Source of the DNA: an uncultured Candidatus Competibacteraceae bacterium
GTDB taxonomy: Bacteria > Pseudomonadota > Gammaproteobacteria > Competibacterales > Competibacteraceae
Assembly: GCA_937960715.1 (NCBI GenBank)
Contig: CALGOO010000185.1
Coordinates: 1-23,659, forward strand
DNA: 23,659 nt
Direction: 5' to 3'
Shown one piece after another: positions 1 to 7,930 of the stretch (its first letter is position 1; every line of letters starts with the position of its first letter). The translations under genes and the position numbers were made by a program. The notes under the pieces are model-generated. The model made no database searches. It saw nothing but the letters and a program-made list of their open reading frames with translations, and was not told the origin of the DNA.

Positions 1-113
1 AGGGTAAAGGTGGTTGCTGGAGCGGCTTTAGCGGGCGTTTCGGTCCCCATTGCCAAACCTGCTGCCGACGTGGCGGCAAGAAAGGTGATGATGATCGAGA
101 AGCGAGTCGTCAT
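1..113 (-). CDS. Exported protein, N-terminal fragment (runs off window)
   Basis: Reading the minus strand from the ATG at 113 gives an open frame of 37 codons to the window edge. It begins MTTRFSIIITFLAATSAAGL, a basic start followed by a hydrophobic stretch and small residues, as in a Sec signal peptide. A Pro/Ala/Thr-rich segment follows. The mature part lies outside the window, so no function can be given. It follows the barrel-protein gene on the same strand after about 80 bases. No strong ribosome binding site is visible; a purine run about ten bases upstream is the only candidate. Confidence 0.5.
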   Translation of the reverse strand, partial: MTTRFSIIITFLAATSAAGLAMGTETPAKAAPATTFT

Positions 114-195
114 CGGATTGTCTCATTAGGTTAGGTGGTTAGGGTCAAAGCGTGTGGTTTCATCACGTTGGCGTCGCTGTCAGGCGGCGTACCCC

Positions 196-930
196 TCAGA
201 ACCGTACCGTGAAGCCGAGCAGCGGGCCGTTCAAGTCGAGCTCGACGTCGCGTCCGTCGATCGTCTTCTCGATGGCGACATAGCGCCAACCGCCCTGGAC
301 CGACCAGCGCTCGTTGAACTGGTAGCCGAGGCTCCCGAATATCTGCCAGGTCAAGTCGGAGCCGACCCGGAAGCCGCCGACGTCGGCGAAGACCGTCGCG
401 AACCACCGGTCGGTGATGTCGAAGCGCGCCCGTCCGCCGATCAGCGGATCGACCCAGGTTTCGCTCATCCCAAAGCGCTGGCCCGCGAGCAGGCCGGGTG
501 TAAGGGATAGATCAAGGTCCACGGAGTTGACCCGGAAGCCGGCCATCAGGTCGACGGCGATCTGGCCACCATCGAGAACCCGATAGCCGACATAACCGCT
601 CAAAAGCTTCGCTTCGGTTTCGATCTCCGCTCGCGAAAAGAGTACGCCGAGCGGGGTAGCGCGGCTTTGCGAGAGGTTGGCGTAGAACAGGTCGGCGATC
701 AGGCTCCAGCGACCGTTGCGGGCTTCGAACGCGCCCATGAAGGCAAGATCGAGATCGGAGAGTACGTCTCCGATGCTTTTGTCGACTTCAACCGTTCCCC
801 ACGCCGTTTCGACCGAACTGGTGAGGCCCGGCGTCCAGGCGTAGGGCGAGAGCGCGAAGCTCCAGCCCGAATCCTGCGCCAAGGCCGGCGTTGCGAGCGC
901 GACCGCCAGGCATGCAACCGTTGCCTTCAT
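196..930 (-). CDS. Probable outer-membrane beta-barrel protein
   Basis: The 244-residue protein starts with a clear Sec signal peptide (MKATVACLAVALATPALA, cleavage expected after ALA near residue 18). The mature part has alternating polar and hydrophobic strands rich in aromatic and Gly residues, for example YVGYRVLDGG, GSLGYQFNERW and QGGWRYVAIE, and it ends in GFTVRF. A terminal Phe preceded by alternating residues is the usual recognition signal for the BAM machinery. Length and pattern fit an eight-stranded barrel of the OmpW/OmpA-like size class, but I cannot assign a family. It lies in a minus-strand run of envelope genes after a small lipoprotein. Function is unknown; a small porin or structural outer-membrane protein is the inference. 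Confidence 0.7.
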   Translation of the reverse strand: MKATVACLAVALATPALAQDSGWSFALSPYAWTPGLTSSVETAWGTVEVDKSIGDVLSDLDLAFMGAFEARNGRWSLIADLFYANLSQSRATPLGVLFSRAEIETEAKLLSGYVGYRVLDGGQIAVDLMAGFRVNSVDLDLSLTPGLLAGQRFGMSETWVDPLIGGRARFDITDRWFATVFADVGGFRVGSDLTWQIFGSLGYQFNERWSVQGGWRYVAIEKTIDGRDVELDLNGPLLGFTVRF

Positions 931-949
931 GAGCCGATGGTTCCGCTCT

Positions 950-1177
950 TCATCGCCGGCTGCCCCTGATGTTGCCGGCGACGCCGCCGGCGACGCCGCC
1001 GATGGCCGCGCCGGTCCAGGCGTTACCCCCGGAAATGGCCGCGATGCCCGCCCCGCCCGCGGCGCCGATGGCCGCGCCGCTCAGGGTTCCCTGTTGTTGG
1101 GGCGTCATGTCCGTGCATCCCACCACGCCGGCCACCGCCACGATGACCATCATCGATCCAAGCCGTTTCAGTTTCAT
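950..1177 (-). CDS. Glycine-zipper lipoprotein, 75 aa
   Basis: The ATG at 1177 was chosen over upstream starts because AGCGGAG lies about six bases before it and because the protein then begins with a lipoprotein signal (MKLKRLGSMMVIVAVAGVVG then Cys21). VVGC is an acceptable lipobox for signal peptidase II. Residues 30-70 are a Gly/Ala-rich helical hairpin (GAAIGAAGGAGIAA, then GAAIGGVAGGVAGN) matching the glycine-zipper pattern of small SlyB/Rcs-type or YMGG-like lipoproteins. The tail is basic (RGSRR). It sits 14 bases downstream of the small secreted protein gene and is probably co-transcribed with it. The role is likely envelope structure or stress, but this is inference from the family. 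Confidence 0.75.
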   Translation of the reverse strand: MKLKRLGSMMVIVAVAGVVGCTDMTPQQQGTLSGAAIGAAGGAGIAAISGGNAWTGAAIGGVAGGVAGNIRGSRR

Positions 1178-1191
1178 GATTTTTCTCCGCT

Positions 1192-1575
1192 CTACTTGTG
1201 CTTCTGAAGTCCGGGCACGGCTATTTCGAACCAGATCGTCTCGAGGACCGGTCGCTGTAACCGGTCGGGATTTGCGGCGTACCAGCGGTTGAGCCCTTCC
1301 CGCACGCTGTCGAGGGTCTGGCCCCGCAGCCCCTTGGCGAGACGCGGGACGAAGTTCTGAGCGTCTTTCGGCGGATTCTTCGCGTAGTAGGCGGTTTCGA
1401 CCTGGATCAAATTGGCGATGCCGATCAGATAGGCCTTCTGCACTTCTGGCGAAGACGCGGTCCATTGTTCGCCGGTGACCACGGGGATGTCGGCCGCGCC
1501 GGCATTGCCCCACATCACTCCCAACGTCAGGCACGCCAGGAATATCCCCGTTCGTAATTGCCGTTTTGCTGTCAT
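1192..1575 (-). CDS. Small secreted protein, weakly Rap1a/Tai-like
   Basis: The frame is open from 1605, but the ATG at 1575 is preferred: GGAG lies six bases upstream and the protein then starts MTAKRQLRTGIFLACLTLGV, a normal Sec signal ending near AGA. The mature part is about 100 residues and predicted helical: a WTASSPEVQKAYLIGIANLI segment, then LDSVREGLNRWYAANPDRLQ and RPVLETIWFEIAVPG. The pattern of a helix followed by a tetratricopeptide-like LxxYAxNPxxLxxPV is faintly like Rap1a/Tai immunity-type periplasmic proteins, but key family cysteines are not evident. I therefore call it a periplasmic protein of unknown function. It is followed by the glycine-zipper lipoprotein gene and both may form one transcript. 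Confidence 0.65.
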   Translation of the reverse strand: MTAKRQLRTGIFLACLTLGVMWGNAGAADIPVVTGEQWTASSPEVQKAYLIGIANLIQVETAYYAKNPPKDAQNFVPRLAKGLRGQTLDSVREGLNRWYAANPDRLQRPVLETIWFEIAVPGLQKHK

Positions 1576-1682
1576 CTCGTTCTCCATATAAAGTTGCATT
1601 TTCAAACAGTCTGTCGCCAGTCAGCGTCGCGACCGATGCGCCTGGCTAGCGACACGATTCTACCGGGCGCCGCTCGTCGTCT

Positions 1683-2591
1683 TCAAATCCATCGTTCGTC
1701 GGCCGTGAATGCGACGATCAGCCATTGATAGGATCGCTGGTCGCTGATGGCGGTACTGATTTCCTGGCGGATGGCATCCAGCGTGGCAATGCCGCCGACC
1801 TGAAAGTCGGCCGGGGTGACGATATAGATCTCGATGAAATAGGCGCGCCCGACCTTGGCGACATAGCTCGTGTACTTGCGGAAACCGTGGCGCTCGACCA
1901 CCGCGTCCATCACCGTGCGCACCACCTGATCCAGCTTGGGCGGCGTAATCAGCAAAATCTCATTCAGCGCCTGGCGAACCGTCTTGATCGGAACCGTGAT
2001 CAGGTACGAGGTCAACAGCGCCAGCACGGCCGGGTCGACATAGGGCGCGAAAGGAGCGAAGCGCGTTCCCTCGATCGCCTTGGCCAGCGCAAAGGCCACC
2101 AGCAAGGCCGAAGCGATCAGGGCCGACATCAACCAACTCTGGGCGTCGAGACGCAGAAGATTCGACTGGACCCGCCGGTTCTCCCGGCGTTCGTAGAAAT
2201 ACATGCCGAAGGTAACGACGCACGCGGCGGCGGCGTAGCCCAGCGCCCAGTCCAGTTCCAGTTCGCGTCCGCCCGCCAGAAAACTGCCGACCGCGTTGAT
2301 GAACGCATACAGGCACAGGAACATCAGCACACTGCCATTGAACGCCAACACGATCGGTTCAATATGCCAGTAGCCATACTGAAAGCGGCGGTCGCCCTCG
2401 CGCTGCACCAGTCGCGCCGCGGTCAGCGCCAGCATTAGCACCAGGGTGTCGATGACCGAGAACAGGCCATCAAACACAATCGACTGCGACCCTGACAACA
2501 AGCCGAGAAGAATCCCGGAGCTGGCGAAGGCCACCGTGATCGCTATCGACCGTTTGAGAATCCTTTGTTCTTTCTCGGAAGAAGTCGTCAT
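1683..2591 (-). CDS. Cation diffusion facilitator (CDF) family transporter
   Basis: This 302-residue protein has the CDF layout: about six membrane segments within residues 14-205, then a soluble C-terminal alpha/beta domain (residues 210-300) of the cytoplasmic dimerisation type. The TM2 signature is clear as FDGLFSVID (Asp41, Asp48), where CDF proteins carry their metal-site acids. After TM4 comes the basic loop ERRENRR. TM5 reads LRLDAQSWLMSALI; it has Asp149 but lacks the usual HxxxD or DxxxD pair, so the metal site is not standard. Family members export Zn, Fe, Mn, Co or Cd by proton antiport; the substrate cannot be told here. The gene lies 25 bases after the DUF4239 gene on the same strand, and the Shine-Dalgarno sequence is weak. 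Confidence 0.88.
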   Translation of the reverse strand: MTTSSEKEQRILKRSIAITVAFASSGILLGLLSGSQSIVFDGLFSVIDTLVLMLALTAARLVQREGDRRFQYGYWHIEPIVLAFNGSVLMFLCLYAFINAVGSFLAGGRELELDWALGYAAAACVVTFGMYFYERRENRRVQSNLLRLDAQSWLMSALIASALLVAFALAKAIEGTRFAPFAPYVDPAVLALLTSYLITVPIKTVRQALNEILLITPPKLDQVVRTVMDAVVERHGFRKYTSYVAKVGRAYFIEIYIVTPADFQVGGIATLDAIRQEISTAISDQRSYQWLIVAFTADERWI

Positions 2592-2616
2592 GGGCGCCGA
2601 TATCCGTCTTACGCGC

Positions 2617-3423
2617 TTACTTTGGGGGATTCGCTGGCGGCGGTGCTCCGATCTGCTCCTGGAGGTAGATGAGCGGCTGCTGGCTTACCTTGAGGAATCC
2701 CTCACGCGGTCGGTCGAGATCGACCACGAGGGTAATGACCGCGCCAAGGACGATCACCAGCCCGACGGCGGTGAGGGGGCTGCGCCGCAGGGTGAGACCC
2801 GCGTTGTAACCTACCATCGCCAGCGTCAGCATCGAGCAGAGGAGAAGCAGAATGAGGATCGTCTCGGGAACGCGTGCGTACAGGCCCGCAATGACCCGCG
2901 TCTGATGCAGGTCGATCATCTCGTTCAGTGAAGCGATGTAGAGGGCCAGAACGTCCGAGTCGGGCGTGGCGCGGGCCAATTTTTCGGCGATCGCCCAGAG
3001 CTTATCCTGGATCTCGACCGAGCGGGCGATCCTCGCCCGGACGTCCGCGAGATCGTCGGTCAAGATGCGCAGGGGCACGTATTCGCGGAGCAGAACCCTG
3101 GTTTCGCTCGAAGCCGGTTCCGGCAGGTAGCCGGCCCGGAGATACGTGGTGCCCACCGAGTTCGCCTCGGCGAGTACGACCCCGCGGCGCGCGTTGAAAC
3201 GATCGGAGGCCATCCCCATCGTAATCGCGAGGAGGAACGCCATCAGGGCCAGGAGTGAACCCACGATCATGGCCGTGGGACCCTCCTTCTCGTCGGACGT
3301 TCGCTCCTGCCACCAGCGCCCGAGGCGGTAACCGACCTCAGCCGTGATCAGCGCGAAGATCACGAACGCCACAAAGAAGCCGACTATCGGCAGTGAATCG
3401 ATCAACTGCTGGAAACGCATCAT
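2617..3423 (-). CDS. DUF4239-type (bestrophin-like) membrane protein
   Basis: The protein is 268 residues with a typical two-plus-two membrane arrangement: segments near residues 13-33 and 51-71, a soluble helical region of about 110 residues (72-183), then segments near 187-207 and 217-236. The RWWQER linker, the TSDEKEGPT stretch just before TM2 and the MVGYNAGLTLRRSPLT stretch after TM3 fit DUF4239 proteins, which are described as bestrophin-like. The function of that family is not established; ion conduction is only an analogy. AGGGAGAA lies directly before the ATG at 3423, a good binding site; a second Met follows at once. It lies 90 bases downstream of the RND pump gene on the same strand. 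Confidence 0.7.
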   Translation of the reverse strand: MMRFQQLIDSLPIVGFFVAFVIFALITAEVGYRLGRWWQERTSDEKEGPTAMIVGSLLALMAFLLAITMGMASDRFNARRGVVLAEANSVGTTYLRAGYLPEPASSETRVLLREYVPLRILTDDLADVRARIARSVEIQDKLWAIAEKLARATPDSDVLALYIASLNEMIDLHQTRVIAGLYARVPETILILLLLCSMLTLAMVGYNAGLTLRRSPLTAVGLVIVLGAVITLVVDLDRPREGFLKVSQQPLIYLQEQIGAPPPANPPK

Positions 3424-3513
3424 TTCTCCCTCACGTTTGGGTCATCGTCAGGCTTGCCAGACGGCGCGAGCGGTTGTCGGACTTTTGAATATCTCGATCC
3501 CCGGTCGCGCCGC

Positions 3514-6500
3514 TCATCCGCGCTCTCCGGCGACGGCGGCGGCGGGCGGAACTCCCTTGAACCAGGTGACGTAGAGCGTCGGCAGGAAGACCAGTGTGAG
3601 CAGTGACGCCACCAGCAGGCCGCCCATGATGGCGTAGGCCATGGAGCCCCAGAACACGGTCGGCGCGATCGGAATCATGCCGAGCACGGTCGACAGGGCG
3701 GTCAGCATGATCGGCCGAAAGCGTGAAATGCTGGCCTCCACCACCGCGTCCCAGACCGCCTTGCCGGCGGCCCGTTCGGCTTCGATCTGGTCGATCAGGA
3801 TCACCGCGTTCTTCGCGATCATGCCGACCAGCGCCAGGATGCCGAGGATGGCGACGAAGCCGAGCGGCTTGCCGGACGCCAGCAGCGCGGCCACCACGCC
3901 GATCAGGCCCAGCGGCACCAGGCTCAGGACGATGGCCAGCAGTTGGAAGCTCTTGAGCTGGAAGATCAGCAGGGTCAGCATGATCAGGATCATCAGCGGG
4001 ACCACGGCGAATACCGAGGCCTGCGACTGGGCGCTCTCCTCGACCGAGCCCCCGACCTCGATTCGGTAGCCGGCCGGCAGCTTCGCGTTCAACTCGGCGA
4101 TGGCTTCGGTCAGGTTCGAGACCACCGAGTCGGGCAATAGCCCCGGCGCCAGACCCGCTTTGACCGTCAGGGTTGGCAGCCGGTCGCGTCGCCACACCAG
4201 CGGGTAGGCTTGACCGTATTCGAAGGTCGCGAACTGGGCGAGCGGGATGGTCCGCCCGTCTCGCATCGACACCGGCAGGGTGCGCAGGGTCTCGATCGAG
4301 AGCGTTTGTCCCCCGGCTTCCCGAGCGACCACATTGATGAGATAGATATCGTCGCGGACCTGGGTAATGTTTCTCCCCGAGATATTGGCGCCGAGCGCCG
4401 TGGCCACCGCCTGGGAACTCAGGCCGAGCAGACGCGCCTTCTCCTGGTCGATGCGGATGCGCAACTCCCGTTCCGGTTCCATCCAGTCAAAATTGACGCG
4501 GAGCGTCCCCGGCTGGCTCGCTATGACTTTTCCAAGCCGCAAGGCGATCTCGCGCAACTGGGTCGGGTCCGGGCCGAGAACGCGATACTGCACCGGCCAG
4601 CCGACCGGTGGTCCGAGTTCGAGCGGCGAGACGTTCCCGACCACCTGGGGAAATTCCTCCGCCAGCAGGTGTTCCAGTCGCGGTTGCAGGCGCTCGCGAG
4701 CCGCCATGCCCTTGGTCACGATCACCGCCTGAGCGAAGAAGGGATTGGCCAACTGCACATCGAGGGGCAGATAGAAGCGGATGGCGCCCTGGCCGATGTA
4801 AGTGCTCCAGCGCTCGATCCCGGAAGCCAGGTCGGGATCGTCGCGCAGCAACTGCTCAAAGCGATTGACGATCTGTTCGGTCGCATGGATCGAGGCGTTC
4901 TGCGGCAGCCGGAGATCGACCAGGAGTTCGGGCCGGTCCGAGGCGGGAAAGAACTGGCGCGGCACCTGACCCAGTGCCACCAGGGACGCGATGAAGGCCC
5001 CGACCGTCACCGCGATGGTGACCCAGCGGGCCCGCATGGCCAGCGTCAGGAAGCCTCGATAAAGCTGGGTCACGCGGCTCGGTTTCTCGGCCTGATCGGC
5101 CTTGGGTGGCCGTAGCAGCACCATGCCGATCAAGGGGGCGAACACCATCGCGACGAACCAGGAAGCCAGGAGCGCGATGCCGACCACGGCGAAGATCGAG
5201 AAGGTGTACTCGCCGGCCGAACTCTGGGCGAAGCCGACGGGCACGAAGCCGGCGATGGTGACCAGGGTCCCGGTCAACATGGCGAAGGCGAGATGGCGAT
5301 AGGCGTAGATGCCGGCGCTCACCTTGTCGTCGCCCAGCGCCAGGCGTCGGCTCATGGCGTCGATGGTGGTCATGGCGTCGTCGACCATGAGGGCCAGCGC
5401 GATGATCAGGGCGCCGAGCGAGATGCGCTGGAGGTCGATGTTGGCCAGGTCCATGATGGGAAAAACCACCGCCAGCGTGAGCGGGATGGTCACGGCCACG
5501 ACCGTGCCGGCCCGCACCCCCAGGGCGATGAAACTCACCACGAGCACGATGCCGATCGCCTGCCACAGGGACGTGGTGAATTCGTTGATCGCCAGGTCGA
5601 CCGTCAGAGGTTGATCCGCCACCAGCCGGGCCTCGATGCCGACCGGCAGGTCCGCCGCAATTTTTTTGATGGCCCGCCCGATGTTCCGGCCGAGCGCCAG
5701 GGTATCGCCGCCCTCGCGCATGGCGATCGCCAGGCCGATCGCCGGCGTGCCATTGATTCGGAACATGGGCTGGGGCGGATCGGTGAAACCGCGACGAATC
5801 TCGGCGATGTCGCTCAGCCGCAGCATGCGGTCGCCGATCGCGAAGGTAACATTGGCGATGTCCTGCTCGGAAGCGAAGGCGCCCGAGACCCGCAGCGCGA
5901 TCGTTTCCTCGCCAGTACGCAGCACGCCCGCCGGAATGACGATGTTCTGCGCCTGCAAGGCCGCGATCAGAGCGCTCGGGGCGAAGCCCAGACCCGCCAG
6001 CCGCTCGACCGAGAAGTCGATGTAGATCACCTCATCCTGGGCGCCGAGAATATCGATCCTGGAAACATCCGGGACTTGCAGGAGTTGCGAACGGATGTCC
6101 TCTACTTGATCGCGCAACTCCCGGTGGGTGAAACCGTCGGCGGTGAAGGCGTAGATGATCCCGAAGGTGTCGCCGAACTCGTCGTTGAAGAAGGGTCCGA
6201 CGATCCCCTGCGGCAGGGTGTGGCGCATGTCGGCCACCCGCTTGCGGACCTGGTACCAGGCGTCCGGAACCTCCTTGCCCGACGTGCTGCCCTTGAGATT
6301 CACGAAGATGGTGGTGTCGCCGGCGCGGGTGAAGCTGCGCAGATCGTCCAGATTCGGGACTTCCTGTAGGGTGCGTTCAAGGCGCTCGGTGACCTGTTTG
6401 ATCGTCTCGTCCAGGGTGGCGCCCGGCCAGATCGCCCGGACGACCATGGTGCGGAAGGTGAAGGGCGGGTCCTCGGCGCGGCCCAACTGGTAGAAGGATC

Positions 6501-6588
6501 CGATCCCCGCCACGAGGGCGACGATCATGATGAAAAGGGTGATCGAGCGGTTGCGGATGGCCCACTCGGAGAGATTGAAGCCGCTCAT
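3514..6588 (-). CDS. RND efflux pump, inner-membrane permease
   Basis: At 1024 residues this has full RND length. It starts with FNLSEWAIRNRSITLFIMIV (TM1), followed by the porter-domain motif GRAEDPPFTFRTMVV and WPGATLDETIKQVT. TM4 carries the proton-relay pair Asp403-Asp404 (LMVDDAMTTIDAM), matching AcrB Asp407/Asp408, and TM10 carries Lys926 (GMIAKNAVILIDQIE), matching AcrB Lys940. A second porter region and six C-terminal membrane segments complete the fold, so the pump looks intact. The opening sequence resembles the TriC-like branch of the HAE1 group; the substrate is not readable from sequence. Its start overlaps the adaptor gene stop by ATGA, so the pair is translationally coupled. 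No outer-membrane channel gene is present nearby. Confidence 0.95.
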   Translation of the reverse strand: MSGFNLSEWAIRNRSITLFIMIVALVAGIGSFYQLGRAEDPPFTFRTMVVRAIWPGATLDETIKQVTERLERTLQEVPNLDDLRSFTRAGDTTIFVNLKGSTSGKEVPDAWYQVRKRVADMRHTLPQGIVGPFFNDEFGDTFGIIYAFTADGFTHRELRDQVEDIRSQLLQVPDVSRIDILGAQDEVIYIDFSVERLAGLGFAPSALIAALQAQNIVIPAGVLRTGEETIALRVSGAFASEQDIANVTFAIGDRMLRLSDIAEIRRGFTDPPQPMFRINGTPAIGLAIAMREGGDTLALGRNIGRAIKKIAADLPVGIEARLVADQPLTVDLAINEFTTSLWQAIGIVLVVSFIALGVRAGTVVAVTIPLTLAVVFPIMDLANIDLQRISLGALIIALALMVDDAMTTIDAMSRRLALGDDKVSAGIYAYRHLAFAMLTGTLVTIAGFVPVGFAQSSAGEYTFSIFAVVGIALLASWFVAMVFAPLIGMVLLRPPKADQAEKPSRVTQLYRGFLTLAMRARWVTIAVTVGAFIASLVALGQVPRQFFPASDRPELLVDLRLPQNASIHATEQIVNRFEQLLRDDPDLASGIERWSTYIGQGAIRFYLPLDVQLANPFFAQAVIVTKGMAARERLQPRLEHLLAEEFPQVVGNVSPLELGPPVGWPVQYRVLGPDPTQLREIALRLGKVIASQPGTLRVNFDWMEPERELRIRIDQEKARLLGLSSQAVATALGANISGRNITQVRDDIYLINVVAREAGGQTLSIETLRTLPVSMRDGRTIPLAQFATFEYGQAYPLVWRRDRLPTLTVKAGLAPGLLPDSVVSNLTEAIAELNAKLPAGYRIEVGGSVEESAQSQASVFAVVPLMILIMLTLLIFQLKSFQLLAIVLSLVPLGLIGVVAALLASGKPLGFVAILGILALVGMIAKNAVILIDQIEAERAAGKAVWDAVVEASISRFRPIMLTALSTVLGMIPIAPTVFWGSMAYAIMGGLLVASLLTLVFLPTLYVTWFKGVPPAAAVAGERG

Positions 6589-7697
6589 GGTTGCGTTCCG
6601 AGCAGCCGGACCTGCTGGCCCGGACGCAGGGTCTGGACCCCGGCGGTCACGACGATGTCGCCCGGTTGCAGTCCTTCCGCGACCGCCACCCGGGCCAGGC
6701 CATAACGCAGCACCTCGATATTGCGCAGCGACACGGTGTTGCTGGCGGGGTCGAGCACCCAGACCGCCGGGCGCTGATTGGCCGACGTCAGCGCCGAGGC
6801 CGGGATCTCGATACCGGATCCGGCGCCGACCTGGACGCTGCCGGTCACCGTCGAACCGAGCCGCATCGCCGCCGGCGGATCGTTCAGGCCGATTCGAACC
6901 TTGAAGGTCCGCGTCACCGGATCGGCCTGCGGGGACACTTCTCGCACCCGCCCGGTGGTGCGCACCTTTGGATCGCTGCTCAGGACAACGACGACCTCGG
7001 CATCGGCCGGCGCGGTCTCGATGATCCGCGCCGGCACGTCGAACACGGCATCCCGGCCACCTTCCCGGGCGAGCTGGATAATGGGTTGGCCCGCCCCCAC
7101 CACCTCCCCTGGTTCGGCGCGGCGGGCGGTCACGGTGCCGCTCGAAGCGGCGATCAGGTCGGCATAGCCCAGTTGGGTCTCGGCGATGTTCGCCTGCGCC
7201 TGCACCGAATCCACCTGGGCTCGAGCGGTCCGATAGGCCTGTTCCGCCTGATCGAACATGGCGCGCGTGATGAACCCTCGGTCCAGCAGCGATCGATGGC
7301 GCTCGAAGTTATTCTGAGCCTCGACCAGTCGCGCCCGCGCGGCGGTGAGTTCCGCGCGGGCCGACCGCAGCGCGTTGCGCGGGGTTTCCGATTCCAGGCG
7401 GGCGACCACCTGGCCGGCCCTGACCCGATCGCCGACATTGACGGAGCGCTCGATCATGCGTCCACCGACCCGAAAGGACAGGTTCACCTCCTCCTGTGCC
7501 TCGACTTGCCCGGTGAGACTCACGGTTTCGCCACCTTCCTGACGCTCGACGGTCGTCACGCGAACCGGGCGAATGGGCTCGGGCTCGGGCTTTTCAACCG
7601 GCTTGCAGGCGACGAGCAGCGCGAGGAGCACAAACGCGGACAGCCCGGCCACGCGCGCGCCGGGGGTTGCGTGGGCCGTTTCAAACAGCGCGGACAT
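6585..7697 (-). CDS. RND efflux periplasmic adaptor (membrane fusion protein), lipoprotein
   Basis: From the ATG at 7697 the protein is 370 residues. A hydrophobic stretch (SAFVLLALLVA) ends at Cys31, a lipobox, so it is probably anchored by lipid. A Pro/Glu-rich linker leads to the barrel-sandwich half motif VSLTGQVEAQEEVNLSFRVG and GDRVRAGQVVARLE, then a coiled-coil hairpin (about 110 to 185, rich in Arg/Ala/Gln), the second lipoyl half (IAASSGTVTARRAEPGEVVG), a beta-barrel (VREVSPQADPVTRTFKVRI) and a membrane-proximal domain. This is the standard MFP order. A TTG at 7712 could start an extended form, but it would put five extra residues before a signal sequence. No regulator gene adjoins; control is probably from a distant gene. 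Confidence 0.93.
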   Translation of the reverse strand: MSALFETAHATPGARVAGLSAFVLLALLVACKPVEKPEPEPIRPVRVTTVERQEGGETVSLTGQVEAQEEVNLSFRVGGRMIERSVNVGDRVRAGQVVARLESETPRNALRSARAELTAARARLVEAQNNFERHRSLLDRGFITRAMFDQAEQAYRTARAQVDSVQAQANIAETQLGYADLIAASSGTVTARRAEPGEVVGAGQPIIQLAREGGRDAVFDVPARIIETAPADAEVVVVLSSDPKVRTTGRVREVSPQADPVTRTFKVRIGLNDPPAAMRLGSTVTGSVQVGAGSGIEIPASALTSANQRPAVWVLDPASNTVSLRNIEVLRYGLARVAVAEGLQPGDIVVTAGVQTLRPGQQVRLLGTQP

Positions 7698-7742
7698 GGC
7701 TACTTTTTCCAATGGGGGACCCTCAGCGGATTTTACGCGCGG

Positions 7743-7772
7743 ATAATACTAGCTCAAATTTAAAGCTGTTGA
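7743..7772 (-). promoter_or_regulatory. Candidate sigma-70 promoter for the efflux operon
   Basis: On the minus strand, TCAACA (plus 7767-7772) and TATTAT (plus 7743-7748) are separated by 18 bases in an AT-rich patch within GC-rich surroundings, 46 bases before the adaptor ATG. The -10 box is good and the -35 box is moderate (four of six). This is a pattern match only. Confidence 0.35.
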
Positions 7773-7814
7773 TTGACGCGCATGCCGCAACCTGACCGAT
7801 GATGGTAGTGTGAG

Positions 7815-7849
7815 CGAAAGGTCAAAAAACGACGAGTCTTGGCCTTTCG
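7815..7849. promoter_or_regulatory. Hairpin in the divergent spacer
   Basis: CGAAAGGTC (7815-7823) can pair with GGCCTTTCG (7841-7849), nine pairs including one G-U, around a 17-base loop. It lies between the divergently read efflux operon and the first IPTL-CTERM gene, about 80 bases before the latter. There is no T-run on either side, so it is not a standard terminator. It may be an operator or mRNA leader element, or chance. Confidence 0.3.
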
Positions 7850-7930
7850 TCCGTGTCGTGGTGGAACCGGTGGGCTATGATTCTTTCCAGTGCAAAGAAA
7901 GTTTGAGTTGTCGAAACAGGGGGATCGATG

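Noticed and set aside
5293..6369. A 358-codon plus-strand frame inside the RND pump gene, and the similar frame at 4210-5115
   Set aside because: Both are antisense to a full-length RND permease with intact motifs; their products are Asp/Arg/His/Gln-rich and match nothing I know.
6585..7712. TTG start at 7712 for the efflux adaptor
   Set aside because: ATG at 7697 gives the same lipoprotein signal; nothing in the sequence favours the weaker TTG start, though it cannot be excluded.
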